DNA of 5,725 nucleotides from Bacteroidota bacterium (GTDB lineage Bacteria > Bacteroidota > Bacteroidia > Bacteroidales > Paludibacteraceae), in the NCBI GenBank assembly GCA_021804525.1, contig JAJZHJ010000103.1:1-5725 (forward strand), read 5' to 3'. The notes under the pieces are model-generated. The model was not told the DNA's origin, searched no databases, and saw only the letters and a list, made by a program, of their open reading frames with translations. A program made the position numbers and the translations under genes. Positions 1-5,725 of this stretch are shown piece after piece (position 1 is the first letter of the stretch; each line of letters opens with the position of its first letter).

Positions 1-2063
1 TGAAAACAGAATCCATTCCGGCATTCAGTGCAAGTGCAATGGTCTATTTCACAGATATTGAAACTACTTGCAGAGCTGTGCAACGTATTAAACCTACCCC
101 TGCAGTCGGCGCGGAATTGTTAGATCGGAAAGCGCTACAGTCAGTCGAGGGGAAAATAGGAATGCCCGAATACCTGCATTCGTTTGGAGAAAAAGTGACA
201 GCTTTATTGATTGAAACGAAAGCCGATACTAAAGAAGCATTACAAGCAAACATAGTTATTATTGAGCAAGCGCTTGCTTCATTTGAAACAGTGATGCCCA
301 TTGAATTTACGGATGATGAAGCCATTTACAACACCTGGTGGGCCATGCGTTCAGGCATTTTTCCTTCTGTAGGAGGCATGCGTCCGACAGGAACAACCAC
401 CATCATCGAAGATGTGGCTTTTCATCTTGAAGATTTGCCTGCTGCCACGATTGAACTACAAAAATTGTTGATTAAACATGGGTACATCGACGGCGTTATT
501 TATGGTCATGCCTTAGAAGGTAATTTTCACTTCATCATCAACCAATGTTTCGACACGCAAGAAGAAATTGATCGGTACGAAAGATTGATAAACGATGTCG
601 TGGAGCTGGTAACCGACAAATACGATGGTTCACTGAAAGCGGAACATGGCACAGGGCGCAACATGGCTCCATTTGTAGAACGTGAATGGGGAAGCGATGC
701 ATTTGCCATCATGAAGCGGATTAAAAAACTTTTCGACCCGAAAAACATACTCAATCCAGGAGTTATTTTTAATGATGATGCAACCATTCATCTGAAACAT
801 TTCAAATCATTCCCATTGACGAATGTTCACGTAGACAAGTGCATCGAATGCGGCTTTTGCGAGATCAATTGCCTCACGGCAGGATTTACATTGTCTGCGC
901 GACAACGTATCGTCATTCAACGTGAAATTGCACTGCTTAAACAAAATTCTAAAAACGACAGCTTACGGCGACAACTTGAAAAAGAATATGTCTATCTGGG
1001 AAATGCAACCTGTGCCGGTGATGGACTTTGCTCCACTTCATGCCCGATGGAAATTAACACTGGCGACTTAACTCACGATTTACGGCACGAACAACTACCC
1101 ACCGGAAGTATAGGTTGGCATATTGGCAATTACAGCGCCAATCATTTTGCAGGTATCAAAAACGGGTTGCGTTCAATCTTATTTATCGCCAACACGGCAC
1201 ATACGATATTAGGAAGCAGAAATATGACTTTTTTGGCGAATGAAGCAAATAAGTTAGGAACTCCTCTTTGGACGACCTCTATGCCAAAAGCATATAAAAT
1301 AAAGAAAAAACAGCACCTTACAAGCTCAACCACTTTGAAGGTAGTCTATTTTCCCAGTTGCATCAACCAAACAATGGGAGTAGCAAAAGACAATCCCGAT
1401 CAAACTCCACTTCCTGACAAAATGAACGGTTTGTTGCAAAAAGCAGGCTATGAAATCATGTATCCCGAAAACATGGAAAGTCATTGCTGTGGAACCATTT
1501 GGGAAAGCAAAGGGATGTTTGACATTGCCGATAGAAAAACCTTCGATTTGGAAGAAGCATTGCTCTCAGCCAGCGAAAATGGACGTTATCCTGTTCTTTG
1601 TGATCAAAGTCCATGCCTATACCGGATGCGCGAAAAGATGAAACGTTTAAAGTTGTATGAGCCGGCAGAGTTTATCGAAACATTTCTTGTTGATCGGCTT
1701 GAATTTCACCCCATCGACGAACCTATTGCCATTCACACAACCTGTTCGATGACAAAGATGCACTTAGGCGAAACCCTCTTTCGATTGGCAAAGCGATGTA
1801 GCAATAAAGTGCTGATTCCACAAGAAGTTGGTTGTTGCGGCTTTGCAGGCGACAAAGGGTTCACGTATCCTGAAGTCAATCGCTATGCATTACGCAAATT
1901 ATCGCCACAATTAGAAGCTTCGCACATAAAACATGGCTATTCCAATAGTCGTACCTGCGAAATAGGATTAACCACAAACGGGAAAATTCCTTACATGTCC
2001 ATCGTTTATTTGGTTGATCAATGTACTACGGCTAAAAAGGAGTTAATTACGACTCTAATTTAG
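1..2063 (+). CDS. FAD-linked oxidase / Fe-S oxidoreductase, D-lactate dehydrogenase type (C-terminal part, 5' partial)
   Basis: This gene is cut at its 5' end: the frame is open from base 3, so the ATG at 39 is internal. Residues here are counted from that Met. Residues 1-245 are the C-terminal half of an FAD-linked oxidase (PF02913 type), with AELLDR near 25, GHALEGNFH at 156-164 and HGTG at 203, ending in FDPKNILNPG. A ferredoxin-like segment follows, with CIECGFCEINC (Cys 268, 271, 274, 278) and CAGDGLCSTSCP (325-336). Two cysteine-rich CCG domains come next: Cys441, CCG 483-485 and Cys521/526; then Cys569, CC 599-600 and Cys640. The N-terminal FAD-binding domain lies outside the window. 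The family oxidises D-2-hydroxyacids (D-lactate, glycolate, D-2-hydroxyglutarate) and passes electrons through Fe-S centres, probably at the membrane. The exact substrate cannot be read from this fragment. It converges on and overlaps the TerC gene. Confidence 0.93.
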   Translation, partial: KTESIPAFSASAMVYFTDIETTCRAVQRIKPTPAVGAELLDRKALQSVEGKIGMPEYLHSFGEKVTALLIETKADTKEALQANIVIIEQALASFETVMPIEFTDDEAIYNTWWAMRSGIFPSVGGMRPTGTTTIIEDVAFHLEDLPAATIELQKLLIKHGYIDGVIYGHALEGNFHFIINQCFDTQEEIDRYERLINDVVELVTDKYDGSLKAEHGTGRNMAPFVEREWGSDAFAIMKRIKKLFDPKNILNPGVIFNDDATIHLKHFKSFPLTNVHVDKCIECGFCEINCLTAGFTLSARQRIVIQREIALLKQNSKNDSLRRQLEKEYVYLGNATCAGDGLCSTSCPMEINTGDLTHDLRHEQLPTGSIGWHIGNYSANHFAGIKNGLRSILFIANTAHTILGSRNMTFLANEANKLGTPLWTTSMPKAYKIKKKQHLTSSTTLKVVYFPSCINQTMGVAKDNPDQTPLPDKMNGLLQKAGYEIMYPENMESHCCGTIWESKGMFDIADRKTFDLEEALLSASENGRYPVLCDQSPCLYRMREKMKRLKLYEPAEFIETFLVDRLEFHPIDEPIAIHTTCSMTKMHLGETLFRLAKRCSNKVLIPQEVGCCGFAGDKGFTYPEVNRYALRKLSPQLEASHIKHGYSNSRTCEIGLTTNGKIPYMSIVYLVDQCTTAKKELITTLI
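2047..2063. other. 17-base convergent overlap of two gene ends
   Basis: The last codons and TAG stop (2061-2063) of the dehydrogenase on the + strand lie over the last codons and TAA stop (2047-2049) of the TerC gene on the - strand. Both frames are intact and both stops are unambiguous. There is therefore no intergenic space for a shared terminator, and no strong GC-rich hairpin with a T-run is visible around the junction. Confidence 0.9.
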
Positions 2064-3102
2064 GTTGTTGGGGAAAAATAACAGAAGCTATAATGCTCAC
2101 TCCTAAAATAGCCACGATGGCCAATAGTGAAACCGAAGTGCTGATAGGAAGATGGAAAATACCATCGAGCAACATCTTGACACCGATGAATGTGAGAAGC
2201 ACCGCCAATCCGACTTTCAGATAATGAAACAGATTCATCACATGTGAGACTACGAAAAACAAGGAACGCAATCCGAGAATAGCGCAAATATTCGATGAGA
2301 AGACAATAAAAGGGTCTTTTGTGACGGAAAAAATGGCAGGCACCGAATCGACGGCAAAGATCACATCTGTAAATTCAATGACTAAAACCACTAAAAGGAG
2401 TGGTGTCATCATCCATTTACCTTGCTGTTTCACAAAAAAATTATCGCCAACAAATGATGAAACAACTTTAAAGTGTTTCGACGCAAACCGTACAATAGGG
2501 TGTTTCGAAACTTCGATTTGCTCTTCCTTATTACGTTCAACATACATTTTTATCCCCGAGAAAACCAACAAAGCACCAAATATCCACAGCACCCATTCAA
2601 ACTGCTGAATTAACGAGGCTGTAACATAAATAAAAAGGAATCGCATCACGATAGCGCCCAGAATTCCCCAAAACAGCACCCGATGATAATAGGCTTTGGG
2701 AACACTGAAACTCAGGAACAATAGGATCATTACAAAAATATTATCCACCGAAAGTGCGTATTCGATGAGGTAACCGGTGAGAAACTCCAATGAAAGAGCA
2801 TGTCGATAAAGTGCAATATTCGGTTGAAGTCCCCAGACTGGATTTAAAGTCAAACCATGTCCATGTATACGGTTTAGTTCTTGCAACTGATTGAACGTGG
2901 TAATTCCGCGAATGGCTTCTCCATCCAAGCGTATGAAAAGATAAATTCCGGCTGCAAACAATACCCACACCACTGTCCATATTGAAGCTTCTTTAAGCGA
3001 CACTTCGTGACTTTTGCGATGGAAAACGCCCAAGTCGATAAAGAGCATCGCCAATACAAGCACCAGAAACAAGATAAAAAATGATAGTTCGTGTGTAAAC
3101 AT
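2047..3102 (-). CDS. TerC/Alx-family integral membrane protein (metal homeostasis, probable Mn2+ export)
   Basis: This 351-residue protein has about nine hydrophobic segments, near residues 8-27, 40-58, 106-130, 142-162, 168-188, 232-250, 268-288, 294-312 and 322-343. It matches the Alx branch of TerC proteins: FIDLGVFHRKSHEVSLKEA at 21-39, EYALSVDNIFV at 114-124 and EFTDVIFAVDSVPA at 243-256. The conserved acidic residues D23, E114, D120, E243, D246 and D252 sit in or beside membrane segments, where the family is thought to bind metal. E. coli Alx and related TerC proteins are tied to manganese export; that role is inferred here. The length is slightly above Alx (about 320 residues), mainly because of an extended loop at 60-105. 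The ATG at 3102 has an AT-rich leader with no Shine-Dalgarno site, normal for this phylum. No yybP-ykoY-like manganese riboswitch fits in the 54-base gap upstream. It is last in the - strand gene run. Confidence 0.94.
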   Translation of the reverse strand: MFTHELSFFILFLVLVLAMLFIDLGVFHRKSHEVSLKEASIWTVVWVLFAAGIYLFIRLDGEAIRGITTFNQLQELNRIHGHGLTLNPVWGLQPNIALYRHALSLEFLTGYLIEYALSVDNIFVMILLFLSFSVPKAYYHRVLFWGILGAIVMRFLFIYVTASLIQQFEWVLWIFGALLVFSGIKMYVERNKEEQIEVSKHPIVRFASKHFKVVSSFVGDNFFVKQQGKWMMTPLLLVVLVIEFTDVIFAVDSVPAIFSVTKDPFIVFSSNICAILGLRSLFFVVSHVMNLFHYLKVGLAVLLTFIGVKMLLDGIFHLPISTSVSLLAIVAILGVSIIASVIFPQQPKLES

Positions 3103-3156
3103 AACAGCAAACAGTTAGATATTTTTCATCAAAAAGTGGAGATGAGAAAATAAGTT

Positions 3157-3525
3157 CTACTCTTTGAAAACAAAGTAAACAGCAGCAATTAATAAAAGCA
3201 TCGCCACAATATGATTCCAACGAATGGTAATTCTAAACACCACCATTGAGAAAATGATAAACACCACCAACGTGATGACTTCCTGAATCACTTTCAATTG
3301 TATCAACGAAAAAGGGCCTCCATTTTCACGAAACCCGATGCGATTGGCTGGCACCTGCACACAGTATTCAAAAAAAGCCACACCCCAACTCATCAGAATA
3401 ACCACAAAAACCGGTAACGATTCAAACCACGAAAATTCTCTCAGTTTCAACTGTCCATACCAGGCAATGGTCATGAATACATTCGATATAGAAAGCAACA
3501 AAATTGTCAAAAAACCATTCGTCAT
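3157..3525 (-). CDS. DUF486 (DMT-like) small membrane protein
   Basis: This 122-residue protein has four predicted membrane helices, near residues 4-22, 37-55, 79-97 and 104-120. It carries the DUF486 (PF04342) signature throughout: SNVFMTIAWYG at 14-24, SWGVAFFEY at 46-54, QVPANRIGF at 57-65 and QLKVIQEVITL at 76-86. The length is normal for the family, so the gene looks complete. The family resembles half of a drug/metabolite transporter, suggesting it may act as a dimer, but to my knowledge no substrate has been shown. The start is ATG at 3525 and the stop is TAG at 3157-3159. It lies 30 bases after the T9SS cargo gene and 54 bases before the TerC gene on the same strand, so co-transcription is plausible. 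The family call is firm; the function is unknown. Confidence 0.93.
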   Translation of the reverse strand: MTNGFLTILLLSISNVFMTIAWYGQLKLREFSWFESLPVFVVILMSWGVAFFEYCVQVPANRIGFRENGGPFSLIQLKVIQEVITLVVFIIFSMVVFRITIRWNHIVAMLLLIAAVYFVFKE

Positions 3526-3555
3526 ATCTTATTCAATGAATACGGTTTATTTATC

Positions 3556-4806
3556 TCATTTTGAGCGCAATAAGCTCACACTTCCTTTTAATTTATAACG
3601 TTTCCCGTCTGCTCCGGTTGCTGAAATGATGTAATAATATACACCCGGAGGCGATAATTTCCCGTTCACGCGACCATCCCAGCCTTGACCAGGGTCGGTG
3701 GATTCATACACTTTTCCTGCCCATGACGAATAAAGAAGCATTTGAAATTGAACAATGGAACGATACGAAACCCGAAACTGATCATTTATGCCATCGCCGT
3801 TTGGAGTAAAGACATTTGGAACATCAATAAACGAATCGCTCACCTTCACGGTCAATGAATCGCTGTAAGAGCACGTGTTTGCTCCATTGGAAACCACCAA
3901 AACTACTTTATAGGTTCCTGTTTGTGAAAATTCATAACGCAAATTTGTATCGGTATAACGCAGATAAGAGGACGGAGTCTGATTATTGTAAATATACCAT
4001 TCATAAAACTGCGTGACAGGGACATTCGCATTGCTTTCAAAATCCACATTCAATGGTGCAGAGCCTTCCAAAGGGCCTATTTGTCGGCCTGCTTCATTCA
4101 AAGCGGTGCGTTCTACAATAGTTCCCGTCATGTGCGACTCGACTCGTACCGCCGAGTAAAGTGATGAGGTAATAGATGGCGTCGTCATACCAAATTGAGC
4201 AGCATATTGATCGCCTGACAGGGTAAATTGTGTATCGCAATAGGGAGATGGTATGGAGATGGCATGGACAATGTCTGTTACAGATTGCGTCTGTGTAATG
4301 TTGTTCCAGGCCCCATTCGAAAACGACTCATTTTTATACGTAAGTGTAAATTGACGCGATAATGAATGGCTTGTTCCCAAAGAATCGCGATACACTAAAG
4401 AGGGAGCTGTCCCTGTCACTTGAAGCGATAATTGAGAACAAGGATCCGTGCCATTGACGGGTATGATAGAAGTAAGTTGAACGGGATAATTATGATAATC
4501 AATGACCCAGATGTAATATTTTACTCCGTCGGCAGTCAGGATATAACCCGTACCATCTTCCACAGATATAGCAGATTGATTGCTCACGAACGACCCGTCG
4601 AATTTTGTCCAGAGATAATTATTTGCCTGTCCAGTAAATGTAATTTGATTGTCCGATGTAATGCCATTGAACAAAAAAACCGCTTGAAGTCCGGTAACAT
4701 CACTTCCTGTCAACTGAATGGAACGTCCTTGACCGGTCACAACAAACTGCGACCATGACAGGTCATAAAAACTGACAAAAACGAGAAGCAACAGGAATTT
4801 CTTCAT
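3556..4806 (-). CDS. Secreted PKD-domain protein with type B T9SS sorting domain (gliding motility-associated C-terminal, CHU_C)
   Basis: This 416-residue exported protein starts with a signal peptide (MKKFLLLLVFVSFYDLSWS, residues 1-19). Predicted cleavage leaves Gln20 first, which fits the Bacteroidota Q-rule (N-terminal Gln converted to pyroglutamate). Residues 20-240 form an uncharacterised, beta-rich region with Cys123 and Cys190. A PKD-type beta sandwich spans about 245-323 and ends in YEFSQTGTYKVVLVVSNG. Residues 329-416 are the CHU_C/TIGR04131 sorting domain, with NVFTPNGDGIND at 331-342, WDG at 376-378, GVYYYII at 388-394 and a final KGSVSLLR. Type B domains direct passage through the type IX secretion system to the cell surface or medium. 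No catalytic motif is visible, so an adhesive, structural or binding role is likelier than an enzyme. The usual NRWG of the sorting domain reads SSWA here. The gene lies 38 bases after the coiled-coil gene and 30 before DUF486. Confidence 0.93.
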   Translation of the reverse strand: MKKFLLLLVFVSFYDLSWSQFVVTGQGRSIQLTGSDVTGLQAVFLFNGITSDNQITFTGQANNYLWTKFDGSFVSNQSAISVEDGTGYILTADGVKYYIWVIDYHNYPVQLTSIIPVNGTDPCSQLSLQVTGTAPSLVYRDSLGTSHSLSRQFTLTYKNESFSNGAWNNITQTQSVTDIVHAISIPSPYCDTQFTLSGDQYAAQFGMTTPSITSSLYSAVRVESHMTGTIVERTALNEAGRQIGPLEGSAPLNVDFESNANVPVTQFYEWYIYNNQTPSSYLRYTDTNLRYEFSQTGTYKVVLVVSNGANTCSYSDSLTVKVSDSFIDVPNVFTPNGDGINDQFRVSYRSIVQFQMLLYSSWAGKVYESTDPGQGWDGRVNGKLSPPGVYYYIISATGADGKRYKLKGSVSLLRSK

Positions 4807-4844
4807 TAGCTGATGGTTGATTTTGTTATGACTTGAACGTTCGA

Positions 4845-5156
4845 TTACTCCTTACCTGATGCCGAGAGTTTGTCTAAATAACCGTTCAACCGATTGATGG
4901 CTTGCGTGAGATCTTCCATTTTCTGTGCCATTACATCATCGTTTCGTGTCAGACCATCAATAATTTGTTCAATTGATAGCTGTTCTTTTAAACTTTCCAG
5001 ACCGGTTAGGATTTGTTCCCCAACCTTTTGAGCATGTTCAGGATCGGTGCCCATTTTATCCTGCAACACAGCGCTGATTTTATCAACAATCACGTCGCGT
5101 TCCTGCAAGCCGGCTGCAATGCCCATTTTTAGCAAAAGATTCAATGCTGGTTTCAT
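4845..5156 (-). CDS. Uncharacterised 103-residue helical protein with C-terminal coiled coil
   Basis: I do not recognise this family. The protein has no signal peptide or membrane segment and looks almost wholly alpha-helical, rich in Glu, Lys, Gln and Leu, so it should be cytoplasmic. Near the C-terminus, hydrophobic residues M76, M80, L83, I87, L90, L94 and L97 follow a 4-3-4-3 spacing. That is a clear heptad pattern and suggests a self-associating or partner-binding coiled coil. The N-terminal half has amphipathic helices separated at GTDPEHA (36-42). The ATG at 5156 is the first usable start: an in-frame stop lies at 5217-5219, with no ATG, GTG or TTG between. It sits 103 bases downstream of mrp and 38 upstream of the T9SS cargo gene. 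Coding is supported by the uninterrupted frame, plausible composition and tight spacing. A scaffold, chaperone or regulatory role is only a guess. Confidence 0.85.
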   Translation of the reverse strand: MKPALNLLLKMGIAAGLQERDVIVDKISAVLQDKMGTDPEHAQKVGEQILTGLESLKEQLSIEQIIDGLTRNDDVMAQKMEDLTQAINRLNGYLDKLSASGKE

Positions 5157-5259
5157 GTGTAAATAATTGTTTTTTAAATTGTTACATGGAACTCGTAAAT
5201 AAACATCGGCTTGGGGTTAAGCTTGGTTTAATGCTCGTTTCATAAATCGATGAATAAAA

Positions 5260-5725
5260 TTAGTTATGAAGCAATTGATCGACATTGTGCGCCAACATAC
5301 CAAAAGCAGCAGCCATGGGCGATTCGTCGTTCAAAGCAATAGGACGCCCGGAATCGCCGCTTTCGCAAACACTTTGCACTAACGGAATTTGTGCCAATAA
5401 GGGAACACCCATTTCTTCGGCTAACCGTTTGCAGCCATCTTTTCCAAAGATATAATACTTGTTGTTTGGTAACTCAGCCGGAGTAAACCATGCCATGTTT
5501 TCCACCACACCCAAAACAGGTACATCTATATTCTTGTTCGTAAACATGTTGACACCTTTGCGCACATCGGCTAAAGCCACTTCCTGCGGAGTGCCGACCA
5601 CAATAACACCTGATAAATGAATAGTTTGAACGATTGTCAACGGAATATCACCCGTACCCGGAGGCATATCGAGGAAAAGGTAATCCAATTCTCCCCAATT
5701 GGCATCGTTGATTAATTGTTTGATG
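5260..5725 (-). CDS. mrp: Mrp/NBP35 (ApbC)-family P-loop ATPase, Fe-S cluster carrier (C-terminal part, 5' partial)
   Basis: The right edge of the window cuts off the N-terminal part. The last 154 residues are visible, in a frame open through base 5724. The TTG at 5688 is an internal Leu codon, not a start, because the clearly homologous segment IKQLINDANWGELDY precedes it. Counting from that Ile, the fragment shows the Mrp signature DMPPGTGDIPLT (19-30), the ATPase-core segment GTPQEVALADVRKG (44-57) and IPLVQSVCESGDSG (113-126). The Walker A loop, and any N-terminal MIP18/DUF59 domain, would lie outside the window. Mrp/ApbC proteins bind ATP and carry or transfer 4Fe-4S clusters in the cytoplasm. 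The C-terminal CxxC used by E. coli-type Mrp and NBP35 to bind the cluster is absent: the region reads ENMAWFTPAELP...YYIFG, and only Cys98 and Cys120 are present. The gene heads the visible - strand run. Confidence 0.95.
   Translation of the reverse strand, partial: IKQLINDANWGELDYLFLDMPPGTGDIPLTIVQTIHLSGVIVVGTPQEVALADVRKGVNMFTNKNIDVPVLGVVENMAWFTPAELPNNKYYIFGKDGCKRLAEEMGVPLLAQIPLVQSVCESGDSGRPIALNDESPMAAAFGMLAHNVDQLLHN

Noticed and set aside
39..41. ATG as the true start of the FAD/Fe-S dehydrogenase.
   Set aside because: The frame is open to base 3 with plausible coding sequence (KTESIPAFSASA), and the protein would lack its FAD-binding N-terminal domain. The gene begins before the window.
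2030..2070. Bidirectional intrinsic terminator at the convergent junction.
   Set aside because: Only a four-pair GAGT/ACTC stem is visible, without a proper T-run on either strand, so it cannot be called a terminator.
3103..3156. Manganese riboswitch (yybP-ykoY type) ahead of the TerC gene.
   Set aside because: The 54-base gap is too short for that fold and shows none of its conserved paired elements.
2060..3220. Several 75-95 codon open frames inside and opposite the TerC gene.
   Set aside because: They overlap a well-supported membrane protein gene, have unlikely composition and show no recognisable motifs. They are by-products of the true frame.
5157..5259. Possible promoter, hairpin terminator or small RNA in the longest gap (103 bases).
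   Set aside because: On the - strand there is a weak TTCAT/ATGAA pairing around an ATCGAT palindrome and short AACAATT direct repeats, but no stable GC-rich stem with a T-run. No TAnnTTTG box with a TTTG/TTG at the proper upstream distance was found. The region is simply AT-rich leader sequence.
5686..5688. TTG as the start of a complete 142-residue protein.
   Set aside because: The frame continues upstream to the window edge and encodes a well-conserved Mrp segment (QLINDANWGELDY). The TTG is an internal Leu codon and the gene is partial.

Overview
The window comes from a bacterium of the phylum Bacteroidota, most likely order Bacteroidales. The main evidence is a secreted protein ending in a gliding-motility/CHU_C type B sorting domain, which is the address label of the type IX secretion system found only in this phylum. 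The Bacteroidota-style Mrp sequence (TPAELP...KYYIFG), the AT-rich leaders without Shine-Dalgarno sites and the moderately AT-rich base composition all agree with this. These assignments rest on recognising motifs by eye; no search was run.

Layout: positions 1-2063 (+ strand) hold the C-terminal part of a large FAD/Fe-S 2-hydroxyacid (D-lactate-type) dehydrogenase, cut by the left edge. Everything else is on the - strand, read from right to left: the C-terminal part of the P-loop Fe-S carrier Mrp (5260-5725, cut by the right edge); a 103-residue uncharacterised helical protein (4845-5156); a 416-residue secreted T9SS cargo protein with a PKD fold (3556-4806); a 122-residue DUF486 four-helix membrane protein (3157-3525); and a 351-residue TerC/Alx-family membrane protein (2047-3102). 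The gaps between the - strand genes are 103, 38, 30 and 54 bases, so they could form one transcript. I see no convincing promoter, terminator or riboswitch in these gaps. The dehydrogenase and the TerC gene converge and overlap by 17 bases at their 3' ends.

How the genes work together: the dehydrogenase would pass electrons from a 2-hydroxyacid through FAD and Fe-S centres to an acceptor, possibly the quinone pool. Mrp serves Fe-S cluster assembly, and TerC/Alx proteins are linked to manganese/metal homeostasis. A shared metal/Fe-S theme is possible, but the secreted cargo and the DUF486 protein do not obviously fit it, so the cluster may only reflect gene order. There are no RNA genes, mobile elements, CRISPR arrays or clear repeats, and no gene-free stretch longer than 103 bases. 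I found no clearly new multi-gene system. The points most worth a second look are the Mrp without its expected CxxC cluster ligands, the small coiled-coil protein beside it, the uncharacterised N-terminal half of the T9SS cargo, and the His-containing extra loop in TerC.
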